NCBI GenBank assembly: GCA_944325245.1
Contig: CALUZM010000004.1
Coordinates: 1 to 64,000 of the forward strand
Reading direction: 5' to 3'
From: an uncultured Massilimicrobiota sp.
GTDB taxonomy: Bacteria > Bacillota_I > Bacilli_A > Erysipelotrichales > Coprobacillaceae
Length of the DNA: 64,000 nt
Position 1 is the first letter of the stretch. The number at the start of each line of letters is the position of its first letter. The notes beneath the pieces were generated by a model, which did no database searches, had not been told where the DNA came from, and was given only the letters and a program-made list of their open reading frames with translations. A program made the translations under genes and the position numbers. This document shows positions 9,022 to 17,884 of the stretch, piece by piece.

Positions 9022-9771
9022 ATGCAAAAATATTATGAAATACAGACGTCTCAAGGGGTTATGCGTGGCTTTTTTCATGTGCCAGAACAAGAAAAATTTC
9101 CTGTCTGTTTAATTTTTCATGGGTTTACTGGACAAAATACAGGGACAAAGTTTTCTTATGTAAAATTATCTCGTTTATTAGAAAAACAAGGCATTGGAAC
9201 CATTCGTATGGATTTTTTAGGAAGTGGGCAATCTGACTTGGATTTTAGAGATATGACTTTTGAAAATGAGTTATCTTCAGCACTTCTTATTTTAGAAGAA
9301 GTTAAGAAAATGGACTGTGTGACAGATATTTATTTATTAGGTCATTCCATGGGTGGAGCTATTGCCAGTGAAGTAGCAAAGAGATTCCCTCAAGATATTT
9401 CTAAAATGTGTCTATGGGCACCTGCCTTTAATTTGCCAGAAGCTATTGAATATTTAAAGGGACATGTAGAAGAGGCTCCATTCTATGATCATGGAGGTTT
9501 TGAAATCTCTCAGGCATTTGTTGATGACATAACTTCTAGAAATTTGTATCAGGATTTGGACACTTATCAGAACGATTTGATGATTATTCATGGAACAGAA
9601 GATACAACAGTTCCTTTTCAAATATCGGAAAAGTATTTAAAAGGATTTGTTAATCCAATTTTTTATCCTATTGAAGGAGCTACTCATAATTATGATAAAT
9701 TGGAACATATCAATCAGGTTATTCAATTAACATATAATTTTTTAACACAACAAACATCAGAGACAAAATAG
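9022..9771 (+). CDS. alpha/beta-hydrolase (feruloyl-esterase-like serine hydrolase)
   Basis: 249 residues with the oxyanion segment HGFTGQNTG, the nucleophile elbow GHSMGG (Ser), an acid in HGTEDTTVP and a His in EGATHNY. The layout fits the cinnamoyl/feruloyl esterase-like group (Est1E type) of gut Firmicutes. No signal peptide. It follows the SGNH hydrolase by 1 nt, so both may deacylate imported glycosides or esters; that is inference. Confidence 0.88.
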   Translation: MQKYYEIQTSQGVMRGFFHVPEQEKFPVCLIFHGFTGQNTGTKFSYVKLSRLLEKQGIGTIRMDFLGSGQSDLDFRDMTFENELSSALLILEEVKKMDCVTDIYLLGHSMGGAIASEVAKRFPQDISKMCLWAPAFNLPEAIEYLKGHVEEAPFYDHGGFEISQAFVDDITSRNLYQDLDTYQNDLMIIHGTEDTTVPFQISEKYLKGFVNPIFYPIEGATHNYDKLEHINQVIQLTYNFLTQQTSETK

Positions 9772-9787
9772 TCTCTGTTTTCTTTTT
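9758..9787 (+). terminator. terminator overlapping the hydrolase stop codon
   Basis: Stem CAGAGAC/GTCTCTG followed by TTTTCTTTTT; the TAG stop is inside the loop region. Confidence 0.8.
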
Positions 9788-9831
9788 ATAATAAATATGC
9801 TTATATACACAAAAGAGCAAAGCTTTTTGTA

Positions 9832-9859
9832 TTGTCTTTTCAATGAATTGTGTTATAAT
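9832..9859 (+). promoter_or_regulatory. typA promoter
   Basis: TTGTCT, 16 nt, TATAAT; transcription would begin about 25 nt before the typA start codon. Confidence 0.7.
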
Positions 9860-9887
9860 CAAAAAGGCAAATAAGGGAGTGAAATAA

Positions 9888-11711
9888 ATGGAAAACATTA
9901 GAAATATAGCTATTATTGCTCACGTCGATCATGGTAAAACAACTTTAGTGGATCAGTTATTAAAACTATCTGGAACATTAAAAGATAATGAACAAATTGC
10001 AGAAAGAGCAATGGACTCAAATGCCATTGAAAGAGAACGTGGTATTACTATTTTAGCTAAAAATACAGCTATTCATTATAAAAATTATCGTATTAATATT
10101 ATGGATACACCAGGGCATGCTGACTTTGGTGGAGAAGTTGAACGTATCATGAATATGGTAGATGGTGTTTTATTGGTTGTTGATGCTTATGAAGGAACAA
10201 TGCCACAGACACGTTTTGTTTTAAAGAAAGCATTAGAAGCAAAGGTAAAACCTATTGTTGTTATTAATAAGGTGGATCGTCCTGTTGTTCGTATTCATGA
10301 AGTTATGGATGAAGTTTTAGAATTATTCATGGAATTAGGAGCTGATGATAATCAGTTAGATTTTCCAACTGTCTTTGTTTCAGCATTAATGGGAACATCT
10401 AGTTTGGATCCTGATATTTCTACTCAAGTTCCTAATATGGATTGTTTATTTGATATGATTATCAATGAAATTCCAGCACCATTGGTTGATGAAGAAGGTG
10501 GATTACAATTCCAGCCTGCTTTACTTGATTATAATGAATATGTAGGACGTATTGGAATTGGACGTATTCAAAGAGGAAAAGTCAAAGTCAATGAAACAGT
10601 TGTTTGTTTACGTGCTGATGGGACAAAAACACAATTTAGAATTCAAAAGCTTTTTGGTTTCTTAGGATTACACAGAATTGAGATTGAAGAAGCGAGTGCT
10701 GGGGATATTGTTGCGATTGCAGGACTTGCTGATATTGGTGTTGGGGAAACAGTATGCTCAATCGGACATGAAGATCCATTACCATTATTACGTATTGATG
10801 AACCAACGATTCAAATGGTTTTTGGAACAAATACGTCGCCATTTGCAGGAAAAGAAGGTAAATTTGTTACAGCAAGTAAAATTGAAGAAAGATTATTTAG
10901 AGAAACAAATAAAGATGTATCTTTAAAGATTGAAAGAGTGCCTAATGCAGAAGAATGGATTGTTTCAGGACGTGGAGAATTACATTTATCTATCTTAATT
11001 GAAAATATGCGTCGTGAAGGATTTGAATTACAGGTTTCAAAACCAAAAGTTATTATTAAAGAAATAGATGGGGTGAAATGTGAACCATATGAAGAAGTCT
11101 TTATTGAAGCTCCAGATGAATGTATTGGAAGTATTATTGAGTCATTAGGATTTAGACGTGGAACATTAGAAAATATGGAATCTGATAATGGAATGACAAA
11201 AGTTCAATATATTATTCCATCACGTGGCTTGATTGGTTTTATGACAAACTTCTTAACTATGACAAAAGGATATGGAATTATTAATCACTCTTTCTTGGAT
11301 TATCGTCCAATGGAAGGTGCCACTGTTGGAGAAAGACAGTTAGGTGTTCTTATTTCTATTGATACTGGGCAAACAACAGCTTATGCCTTAGGTGGTGTAG
11401 AAGATCGTGGTGTTATGTTTGTTGGACCAGGTGTAGAAGTTTATGAAGGTATGATTGTTGGTGAACATAGTCGTGACAATGATTTGGTTGTCAATGTCAC
11501 AAAAGGAAAACAATTAACAAACACACGTTCTTCAACAAAAGACTCAACAGTTGTTTTAAAGAAACCAAGAGTTTTCAACCTTGAAGCATGCTTGGATTAT
11601 ATTAATGATGATGAACTTGTTGAAGTGACACCAAAGAACATTCGTTTAAGAAAACGTTTATTAACTGAAAACGAAAGAAGAAAAGCATATACAAAAAAGA
11701 TGAATGGATAA
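9888..11711 (+). CDS. typA: translational GTPase TypA/BipA
   Basis: 607 residues, normal family length. G1 is [11 protein letters not shown]2 lies around RGITI, G3 is DTPGHADF and G4 is NKVDRP; domain II, the EF-G-like domains III and V, and the BipA-specific C-terminal domain ([11 protein letters not shown] and the RLRKRLL tail) all follow. It binds ribosomes in the GTP form and helps 50S assembly and stress adaptation. It is monocistronic, with its own promoter and terminator. Confidence 0.97.
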   Translation: MENIRNIAIIAHVDHGKTTLVDQLLKLSGTLKDNEQIAERAMDSNAIERERGITILAKNTAIHYKNYRINIMDTPGHADFGGEVERIMNMVDGVLLVVDAYEGTMPQTRFVLKKALEAKVKPIVVINKVDRPVVRIHEVMDEVLELFMELGADDNQLDFPTVFVSALMGTSSLDPDISTQVPNMDCLFDMIINEIPAPLVDEEGGLQFQPALLDYNEYVGRIGIGRIQRGKVKVNETVVCLRADGTKTQFRIQKLFGFLGLHRIEIEEASAGDIVAIAGLADIGVGETVCSIGHEDPLPLLRIDEPTIQMVFGTNTSPFAGKEGKFVTASKIEERLFRETNKDVSLKIERVPNAEEWIVSGRGELHLSILIENMRREGFELQVSKPKVIIKEIDGVKCEPYEEVFIEAPDECIGSIIESLGFRRGTLENMESDNGMTKVQYIIPSRGLIGFMTNFLTMTKGYGIINHSFLDYRPMEGATVGERQLGVLISIDTGQTTAYALGGVEDRGVMFVGPGVEVYEGMIVGEHSRDNDLVVNVTKGKQLTNTRSSTKDSTVVLKKPRVFNLEACLDYINDDELVEVTPKNIRLRKRLLTENERRKAYTKKMNG

Positions 11712-11736
11712 AATCACTCAATGAGTGATTTTTTCT
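11711..11736 (+). terminator. typA terminator
   Basis: Stem AATCACTC/GAGTGATT, loop AAT, followed by T6. Confidence 0.8.
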
Positions 11737-11941
11737 ATACTTCATTTTTAATAAAATTATACAAAGGTCTGATTTGATAATCCTATGATGCTAGTACGAA
11801 AAGAATATGAAAATATGTTAAATAGGTTTTTCGGTAATAAGTTAAATTGATAAAAAGTGTTTTATATATCAAAATTATGATATTATTTTTCAGTGAATTT
11901 ACAAATAAATACAAGAAATTCACAAAAAATCCAATAAAAAT
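11737..11941. other. gene-free spacer
   Basis: No convincing ORF or RNA gene. The only structure seen is an 8-bp inverted repeat, GTGAATTT at 11893 and AAATTCAC at 11916, with a 15-nt loop and no T-run. Confidence 0.5.
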
Positions 11942-12015
11942 TTGAGTATTTCTAAAAAAAGTGGTATATTGATGAAGGTAAATGAAGCAATCTATTGCAT
12001 TGTAAAACGCTTTCA
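11942..12015 (+). promoter_or_regulatory. promoter and cre-like site of the DUF6465-like gene
   Basis: TTGAGT (11942-11947), 17 nt, TATATT (11965-11970) with an upstream TGG extended -10. Downstream, TGTAAAACGCTTTCA at 12001-12015 resembles a CcpA cre box on the minus strand (TGAAAGCG core) with two mismatches, in a position to act as a roadblock. Confidence 0.5.
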
Positions 12016-12044
12016 TTTATAATAAATATTAAGGAGGGGACGCA

Positions 12045-12263
12045 GTGAAAATTAAATTACAAGTACAATTTCATAATAAAAACGTTGAAACAACATCTAT
12101 TGAGAAGTTAGTAAAAGAGGATGTAAAATCAAAAGGTGTGAAGATGACAACTATTGATACATTAGAGGTTTACTATAAACCAGAAGATACTTCAATATAT
12201 TATGTTGCAACAACAAAAACTGGTGAAGTCGTTGGAAATGATCAACCACTATACATCGGTTAA
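12045..12263 (+). CDS. small conserved protein (DUF6465-like)
   Basis: 72 residues, no membrane segment. The sequence KIKLQVQFHNKNVET, then DTLEVYYKPEDTSIYYV and a C-terminal GEVVG suggests a small beta-rich domain resembling DUF6465 of Erysipelotrichia and Clostridia (recalled, not searched). The ribosome site AAGGAGGGG is very strong and the promoter is good, so it is probably abundant. Function unknown. Confidence 0.7.
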   Translation: MKIKLQVQFHNKNVETTSIEKLVKEDVKSKGVKMTTIDTLEVYYKPEDTSIYYVATTKTGEVVGNDQPLYIG

Positions 12264-12290
12264 TCTTAATATTACTACATATACCCAAAA

Positions 12291-12325
12291 TAAAAAGAGA
12301 TTTCTAAATTGAAATCTCTTTTTAT
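12291..12325. terminator. bidirectional terminator
   Basis: Stem AAAAAGAGATTTC/GAAATCTCTTTTT with loop TAAATT between convergent genes; A-run and T-run serve both strands, and the stem reaches the nitroreductase stop codon. Confidence 0.85.
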
Positions 12326-12861
12326 TTGACAATATGAATTCTTTCTTGTTTTTTATCTTTGGCAGGTGCGTCCTGATTCATATATCCAATAGCAGCACAT
12401 CCGACAACCTGATGGTTATGAGGGATACCAAGCTGGCTGAGGACTTCTCTGACCTCATCTACATCTTGTGTGTCACGTAACTGGTTAATCCAGCATGAAC
12501 CAATATTTAAGCTTGTGGCAGCTAAGAATATATTTTCTAGCATACAACTTCCATCTTCTACGCGTCTAGAGTCGTATTCAGGACCACTTACAATGAGAAG
12601 AACAGGAGCATGGTAAGAAAAATGATAAGTATCAGGTTTCTTTTCTCCTCTTTCCTCGTAAACAGTCTTAATAGCATCTGTCAGTTTATCGATATATTCA
12701 GGGTTGGTTATCGCAAAGACTTCACATAGCTGTCTATTCATAGCACTAGGGGCCTGAATTGCAGCCTGTAAAATAGCTTGAAGTTCTTCATCTTTAATCA
12801 TCTCTGATTGATAACTACGACAACTTTTTCTTTGAGCAATCGTTTGTAAAGTTTCGTTCAT
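12322..12861 (-). CDS. nitroreductase-family FMN oxidoreductase
   Basis: 179 residues. N-terminal RKSCRSYQSEMIKDEEL is the FMN-phosphate-binding region; APSAMNRQ continues it, and GSCWINQLRD and VGCAAIGYMN complete the fold. The family reduces nitro-compounds, quinones or flavins using NAD(P)H. At 179 residues it is of the short type. Convergent with the DUF6465-like gene; ribosome site AGGTG precedes ATG 12861. The physiological substrate cannot be inferred. Confidence 0.9.
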   Translation of the reverse strand: MNETLQTIAQRKSCRSYQSEMIKDEELQAILQAAIQAPSAMNRQLCEVFAITNPEYIDKLTDAIKTVYEERGEKKPDTYHFSYHAPVLLIVSGPEYDSRRVEDGSCMLENIFLAATSLNIGSCWINQLRDTQDVDEVREVLSQLGIPHNHQVVGCAAIGYMNQDAPAKDKKQERIHIVK

Positions 12862-12963
12862 TTTTTTTCACCTCTTTATTTATATTATAATCTGATTGTT
12901 TGAAAAAACAATGATAAAAAGATGAATTTGTGATATACTAGGAACAATTAAGGAGGAATGAAT

Positions 12964-14463
12964 GTGAAGAAATTATTCTTTGGATTAATAGCACTCTTTT
13001 TGTTGGTGGGATGTTCCCAAAACCAACAGACAACAGTTTTTATGCTGGAAAATGATCAGAAATTAAGTGCTCTGTACAATTCGGAAGGTGAAAAACTGAC
13101 TGATTATTTGTATGAATCATATCAGAAAATAGATGGTATTGGTTATATTGTTACAAACAAGGATAAACAAGTTGGATTGATTTCTTTAGAAGGAGAAGAA
13201 ATTATCAAAATGGGTGAGTATGAAACATTAGAAAGCGTTGGTCAAATGTTTTATGCGACTCAAAAGATAGAAGAAGAGAAAAAAGATGACGAAGAAGTTA
13301 AGGAAGAAGAAGTGAAGAATGTTTTCGCATCTGAAAACTTATATGTACTCAATGATGAAGGAAATGTTTTATATCAGGCTGGGGACCAAACTCAAATTAT
13401 GAAAAGTGGTTTGCCAGTTATCAAACAGGATCAAAATTATATAGTTCTGTATAAAAATGGTGAGGAACTTTATAATGGACAAGATGAAGTTTCATATGCA
13501 GATGAATACAGTCATGGACAATCAGCTTTGATTGGTTTTAAAGATAAAAATGAATATTATTATTTTGCAGATGATGAAGACAAAGAAGATTTTCATTTGA
13601 CTATTAGCAAAGGTCAATATGAGTTTTTAGCACAAAACAATAATGGATGTGTGTTAAATGATGCGAAAACAAAGAGTATGGTTTATGTTGATATTCTTAA
13701 TAAAAAGTTCTATCAGCATGAGATTGTTATTAAGGATGCTTACTTTGATGATAAAGAAAATATTTTATTAACAGCTGATGATGTCACATACATTTATTCG
13801 GTTGGAAATGATCCAATATTGATTAATAGTTATTATTATGATGCTCAAACATATCTGGAAAGAGAACAGAGCATTTATGGTCCACATAATATTTATAAAA
13901 GTGGAAAGTTAATAGGGACATTTGAGGAATGCCAGTTATATCCTCAAGTGCAGGAATTATATTTTGAAATTTTCCCTGTATATGTGCGAGATCAGGGATA
14001 TGTATATTATAATTTTGATAATCAAAAAGTTATTGATCAGACTTATATAGAGGCCAATACTTTTGATAGCTGTGAAACAGCAATTGTGATGGCAAGTGAT
14101 AAAGGATATTCTTTAATTAATAATCAAGGAGAAATTTTAACAAAAAATACATATTATCGTATGGAGTACATAGGCAGTTCATATTATGCAGTTTATAATG
14201 AAAGTGGATTATATGGTATTGTAGATAGTACAGGAGAAGAAATCTTTCCTGTAGAATACACATCTTTACCAGAAACACCAATCATTGAATATGGTGATGA
14301 ACAGTATTTAATGTTAAATAAAAATGGAAGAAGCTATGTTTATGATATCAATAATGATATGAAAGAAGTCTTTTCTATTGAAGGAGACTTAACATTCCAT
14401 AAAGAAGGTTATTTATCTAATGGATATCATTATTATACGATTGAAGGAGAAAGCATAGAATAA
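12964..14463 (+). CDS. lipoprotein with WG-like beta repeats
   Basis: 499 residues. The N-terminus KKLFFGLIALFLLVGCSQ is a type II signal peptide with lipobox LVGC, so it is a lipoprotein at the outer face of the membrane. The rest is built of repeats such as GLISLEGEEI, GYSLINNQGEIL and YGIVDSTGEEIFP, as in WG-repeat (KWG) beta-propeller-like proteins. GTG 12964 is chosen because it lies 7 nt from AAGGAGG, while the ATG at 12958 lies only 1 nt away. Nine bases later begins the methyltransferase-like gene, a probable operon partner. Function unknown. Confidence 0.8.
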   Translation: MKKLFFGLIALFLLVGCSQNQQTTVFMLENDQKLSALYNSEGEKLTDYLYESYQKIDGIGYIVTNKDKQVGLISLEGEEIIKMGEYETLESVGQMFYATQKIEEEKKDDEEVKEEEVKNVFASENLYVLNDEGNVLYQAGDQTQIMKSGLPVIKQDQNYIVLYKNGEELYNGQDEVSYADEYSHGQSALIGFKDKNEYYYFADDEDKEDFHLTISKGQYEFLAQNNNGCVLNDAKTKSMVYVDILNKKFYQHEIVIKDAYFDDKENILLTADDVTYIYSVGNDPILINSYYYDAQTYLEREQSIYGPHNIYKSGKLIGTFEECQLYPQVQELYFEIFPVYVRDQGYVYYNFDNQKVIDQTYIEANTFDSCETAIVMASDKGYSLINNQGEILTKNTYYRMEYIGSSYYAVYNESGLYGIVDSTGEEIFPVEYTSLPETPIIEYGDEQYLMLNKNGRSYVYDINNDMKEVFSIEGDLTFHKEGYLSNGYHYYTIEGESIE

Positions 14464-14472
14464 GGAGTCTAT

Positions 14473-15525
14473 ATGGAGTATTTAATTATTTTATTATTAG
14501 TATTTATTGCGATTTTATTTTTGATGCAGGTTGTCTTTTTTGAAATCACAAGAAATAAAATGGAAAAGATGAATAATATAAACTGGTTTTTATCTTTAGA
14601 TAAACCATTTAGCTATAATCGTGTTGGTTATATGGTATTTATATGTTTCTTTTGTTATTTGATTTCATCACCAGCACCTTTGTTTAGTTTGAGTTGGTTT
14701 ATTTACTTTGTTTTGTTTTTAGCAATGGGGATTGTGGCTGATGCTATAGTTCAATATGCAATCTTATTCTATAGTAAGAAAAGATGTCGTAGACAAATTG
14801 AAGATGCACATTTATTACAAAATGAATTACAGAATTTCTCACAAAATTCTGAAGCAGCTAATGATTATACATTATCACCAAAAAGCTTTGATGAAACAGA
14901 AGTTTTAAGACAATATTTATCTGCAGAAGATCATTTAGCTATTTTAAGTGCAGATGCTGGAGAGTTTGCGAGTGAATTTCAGCCTGTACCAGAAGCTATG
15001 TATGTGGTGGAACCGTATACCGATTCACAATTCGTTCAAAATAAATTTCCATCTGATTCTCCAGTTAAAGTGACAACTCTTACACCTACAGGTAAAATGC
15101 CATTTAAAGATGAAAAAATAGATGTTTTGATGTGTGAAAAATGTAACTATGATAAAAATGAAATGAATAGAGTTTTGAAAAAAGGTGGCTATTTTATTGT
15201 TGATCAACATGGAACAGCCAACTTAAAGGAATTTATTCAGCTTTATATGCCATTTCGTATGAAAGGGTCTTGGGATGCTGAAAATTGTGCTCAGACTTTA
15301 GAAAGTATTGGTATGCGTATTATTCATAAATTTGAAGATTATGGAACAATTCGTTTTCATAGTATTCAAGCTATACATCAATACTTAAAAAAAGTTTCTC
15401 CAGATTTAGCTAATGTGAATAAATTTCAGGTCTTCTATTTACAGGCTTTAAAAGATATTAAAGATCACCAATATTTTGAAATGACAACACATGAATTTCT
15501 TGTTGTTGCTCAAAAACCATATTAA
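14473..15525 (+). CDS. membrane-anchored methyltransferase-like protein
   Basis: 350 residues. Hydrophobic helices lie at about 3-25, 52-68 and 75-100, followed by a basic KKRCRRQ linker and a cytosolic domain of about 200 residues. That domain has class I SAM-methyltransferase elements, with PFKDEKIDVLMCEKC (motif IV-like), VLKKGGYFIVDQH (motif V/VI-like) and a terminal HEFLVVAQK strand. The glycine-rich SAM loop is replaced by ILSADAGEFASEF, which lacks the GxGxG pattern, so SAM binding is doubtful. It could be an inactive paralogue used for binding. Confidence 0.65.
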   Translation: MEYLIILLLVFIAILFLMQVVFFEITRNKMEKMNNINWFLSLDKPFSYNRVGYMVFICFFCYLISSPAPLFSLSWFIYFVLFLAMGIVADAIVQYAILFYSKKRCRRQIEDAHLLQNELQNFSQNSEAANDYTLSPKSFDETEVLRQYLSAEDHLAILSADAGEFASEFQPVPEAMYVVEPYTDSQFVQNKFPSDSPVKVTTLTPTGKMPFKDEKIDVLMCEKCNYDKNEMNRVLKKGGYFIVDQHGTANLKEFIQLYMPFRMKGSWDAENCAQTLESIGMRIIHKFEDYGTIRFHSIQAIHQYLKKVSPDLANVNKFQVFYLQALKDIKDHQYFEMTTHEFLVVAQKPY

Positions 15526-15534
15526 AAATAAATG

Positions 15535-15570
15535 AGAAGAAGAATATATCAAAATGTTCTTCTTTTTTCA
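15535..15570 (+). terminator. terminator of the lipoprotein/methyltransferase-like unit
   Basis: Stem AAGAAGAA/TTCTTCTT with loop of about 12 nt and T6. Confidence 0.65.
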
Positions 15571-15700
15571 TCTTTATCTAAATATTGGCTTTTTATCAAT
15601 GCTTTTTTTACTAAAAAATGTTTATAAATGAATTGTAAAAAATCATCAAAACACTTGACAAAAAAATATTATGAAAGCGTATTAAAATCTTTTCAAAATG

Positions 15701-15730
15701 TATGGAAAAGTAATTGAAATGTGTTATAAT
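15701..15730 (+). promoter_or_regulatory. ptsH promoter (extended -10)
   Basis: TATAAT at 15725-15730 preceded by TGT (extended -10), with a poor -35. A second TTGACA lies at 15655-15660, and a weak cre-like TGAAAGCGTATTAA (two mismatches) at 15671. Confidence 0.55.
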
Positions 15731-15764
15731 AATACTATAAATTTATTAAGGAGGAGTCAATAAG

Positions 15765-16034
15765 ATGGCAGAAAAATTATCTTTCGTAGTTTCAGATCCA
15801 GTTGGATTACATGCTAGACCTGCAACTATCTTAGTCAACCAAGCTAGCAAATTTACTAGCAATATTAAATTATGTTACAATGGTAAAGAAGTTAATTTGA
15901 AGTCAATTATGGGAGTTATGTCTTTAGGTGTTCCTACTAAAGCTACTGTAGAAATCGTAGCTGAAGGTGACGATGAAAAAGATGTAATCGCATCAATTGC
16001 TAAAGTTATTAAAGAACAAAAAGTTGCTGAATAA
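15765..16034 (+). CDS. ptsH: phosphocarrier protein HPr
   Basis: 89 residues, full length. The active-site histidine is in GLHARPAT (His15 region) and the HPrK regulatory serine in LKSIMGVMSLG (Ser46 region). HPr passes phosphate from enzyme I to the EIIA domains, including TreP and the EIIC system in this window, and as HPr-Ser-P is corepressor of CcpA. It is unusual in standing alone rather than before ptsI. The ribosome site AAGGAGGAG and extended -10 promoter predict high expression. Confidence 0.97.
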   Translation: MAEKLSFVVSDPVGLHARPATILVNQASKFTSNIKLCYNGKEVNLKSIMGVMSLGVPTKATVEIVAEGDDEKDVIASIAKVIKEQKVAE

Positions 16035-16056
16035 TAGTTAAGCATCAAATACATTG

Positions 16057-16108
16057 AAAGGTTATTGGAAATAAACTTTAAAAGTTGAATTTCTAATAAC
16101 CTTTTTGT
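16057..16108 (+). terminator. ptsH terminator
   Basis: Sixteen-bp stem AAAGGTTATTGGAAAT/ATTTCTAATAACCTTT with one G-T pair and a 16-nt loop, then T-rich sequence. Confidence 0.8.
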
Positions 16109-16113
16109 TTTGA

Positions 16114-16171
16114 TTGACAATAGATAAGCATATGATACAATAAAATTAGATATTTAGATAAATATCTAAAT
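16114..16171 (+). promoter_or_regulatory. sdpR/sdpI promoter and palindromic operator
   Basis: TTGACA (16114-16119), 16 nt, TACAAT (16136-16141). Just downstream, over the start site, lies a perfect 9-bp inverted repeat ATTTAGATA-AA-TATCTAAAT (16152-16171), with an extra TTAGATA half copy immediately upstream. The dyad fits an ArsR-type dimer, and its position predicts autorepression of the next gene. Confidence 0.75.
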
Positions 16172-16187
16172 AAAAGGAGGGAGATTT

Positions 16188-16475
16188 ATGGGTGATGCCT
16201 TTAAAGCATTAAGTGATCCTACGAGAAGAAAGATTCTTGAATTATTACAGGAGAAGCCTTTAAATGCTGGAGAGATAGCTGATTGTTTTCAGATGACGAA
16301 ACCATCTATATCTCATCATTTATCAATTTTAAAGGCAGCAGGATTGATTGTTGATGAAAGACAGGGACAAAATATTGTTTATAGTATTGATATGTCTGTT
16401 TTTCAGGATGTCATGAAATGGTTTTTGAATTTTATAGATATCGGGGGAATAAAAAATGAGGTTGAAGATTTATGA
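16188..16475 (+). CDS. ArsR-family autorepressor (SdpR-like)
   Basis: 95 residues, a winged-helix ArsR repressor: FKALSDPTRRKILELL, recognition region MTKPSISHHLSILKAAGLI, and wing RQGQNIVYSI. There are no ArsR-type metal-binding cysteines, consistent with SdpR rather than a metal sensor. In Bacillus the SdpR/SdpI pair gives immunity to the SdpC killing factor, with SdpI sequestering SdpR at the membrane. Overlap with the downstream SdpI-family gene (20 nt) and the dyad in its own promoter support the same regulatory circuit. Confidence 0.85.
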   Translation: MGDAFKALSDPTRRKILELLQEKPLNAGEIADCFQMTKPSISHHLSILKAAGLIVDERQGQNIVYSIDMSVFQDVMKWFLNFIDIGGIKNEVEDL

Positions 16476-17082
16476 TATATTTCTATGGCTATCTATATGT
16501 CTTTTTGTGATGACTATTTTCTTTATGCCACAAATCATACCCATTCATTGGACAACGAAATGGCAGGTTGATTGTTATGGAAGTCGTTATTGGATGCTCA
16601 TTTTCGCTTTTTTACCAATCGTTGTTTATTATGGCATGAGTTTGATGAAAAGTATTGACCCTAAACAAGAAAATTTAATGAGAAAAGAAAAAATATATCA
16701 TATTTTTCAATATGGATTAACCACTTTCTTTATTATTTTGGCTTTCTTTTTTGAATACATGATTATTTTTCCTGGAGATGGTGAAAATTTTGTTTTATTG
16801 ATGATAGCTTTCTTGTTTATTGGTATAGGAAACTATTTTCCTAAAATACCTCAAAATTACTTTTTAGGAATCAAGACGCCTTGGACACTGGCAAGTTCTT
16901 TTGTTTGGGACAAGACACATAGAATAGCTGGCTATTGTTTTGTGTTATTGGGACTCATGATTGCGATAGGAACATTATTACAGGCTAAGAATATATATAT
17001 CCTGATTATCGTAGGTGCAATAGGTATAACAATTGGATTATATATATATTCTTATTATCTTTTTTATAAAGATATTGACTGA
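16456..17082 (+). CDS. SdpI-family membrane protein
   Basis: 208 residues with about six membrane helices. Family features are IPIHWTTKWQVDCYGSR near residue 30 (the PxHxxxxGxxD/YGS-like loop) and PQNYFLGIKTPWTLAS followed by VWDKTHRIAG, the DUF1648/SdpI core. In B. subtilis SdpI protects from the SdpC toxin and signals to SdpR. Cognate toxin genes are not visible here, so this may be an orphan immunity or stress protein. Confidence 0.85.
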   Translation: MRLKIYDIFLWLSICLFVMTIFFMPQIIPIHWTTKWQVDCYGSRYWMLIFAFLPIVVYYGMSLMKSIDPKQENLMRKEKIYHIFQYGLTTFFIILAFFFEYMIIFPGDGENFVLLMIAFLFIGIGNYFPKIPQNYFLGIKTPWTLASSFVWDKTHRIAGYCFVLLGLMIAIGTLLQAKNIYILIIVGAIGITIGLYIYSYYLFYKDID

Positions 17083-17155
17083 TATATAATTTAATTATAA
17101 AATAATAATATAAATAATTTAAGTAATTATTTTATAGAAAGAGAGGATATATGAT

Positions 17156-17884
17156 ATGTTAAAGATTGAACATCTCACAAAGAAGTATGATCAGTATAAA
17201 GCAGTTGATGATTTATCACTGCATATAGAAAGAGGTCATATTTATGGTTTTATTGGTCATAATGGTGCAGGGAAAACAACGACATTAAAAGCGGTCGTAG
17301 GCATCTTACCTTTTGATGAGGGTGAAATCATTATTGATGGAAAATCAATGAAGAGTCATGCATTAGAATGTAAGCAAATTATGGCTTATATTCCTGATAA
17401 TCCAGATTTATATGAATACTTAACAGGTATTCAATACTTAAACTTTGTTGCTGATGTTTATCAGGTTTCAAAGGAAGAAAGAGAAAAACGTATTTCAAAA
17501 TATGGAGATCTTTTTGATTTAACAAGTGACTTGGCACAACCTATTAGTGCTTATTCACATGGGATGAAACAGAAGTTAGCGATTATTGCGGCATTTATTC
17601 ATCAGCCACAATTGATTATTATGGATGAACCTTTTGTAGGATTAGATCCTAAAGCTTCCCATTTATTAAAACAGTTAATGAGAGAACATTGTGATCAAGG
17701 TGGAGCTATTTTCTTTTCAACACATGTCTTAGAAGTTGCTGAGAAACTTTGTGATCGCATTGCTATTATTAAACAAGGTAAGCTCATTGTCAGTGGGAAA
17801 ACACAGGATATTATTGGTGATGAATCCTTAGAAGATGTTTTCTTGGAACTGGAGGATGATGACGATGCTGAAGACACTCATTAA
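17156..17884 (+). CDS. ABC transporter ATP-binding protein
   Basis: 242 residues. Walker A is GHNGAGKTT, signature motif YSHGMKQK, Walker B LIIMDEPFVGLD, and the His switch STHVLEVAE. The C-terminus is a very acidic tail (LELEDDDDAED). It pairs with the next gene, which it overlaps by 20 nt, forming an exporter of the two-gene type. Substrate unknown; nearness to sdpI suggests, weakly, a link to peptide immunity. Confidence 0.93.
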   Translation: MLKIEHLTKKYDQYKAVDDLSLHIERGHIYGFIGHNGAGKTTTLKAVVGILPFDEGEIIIDGKSMKSHALECKQIMAYIPDNPDLYEYLTGIQYLNFVADVYQVSKEEREKRISKYGDLFDLTSDLAQPISAYSHGMKQKLAIIAAFIHQPQLIIMDEPFVGLDPKASHLLKQLMREHCDQGGAIFFSTHVLEVAEKLCDRIAIIKQGKLIVSGKTQDIIGDESLEDVFLELEDDDDAEDTH

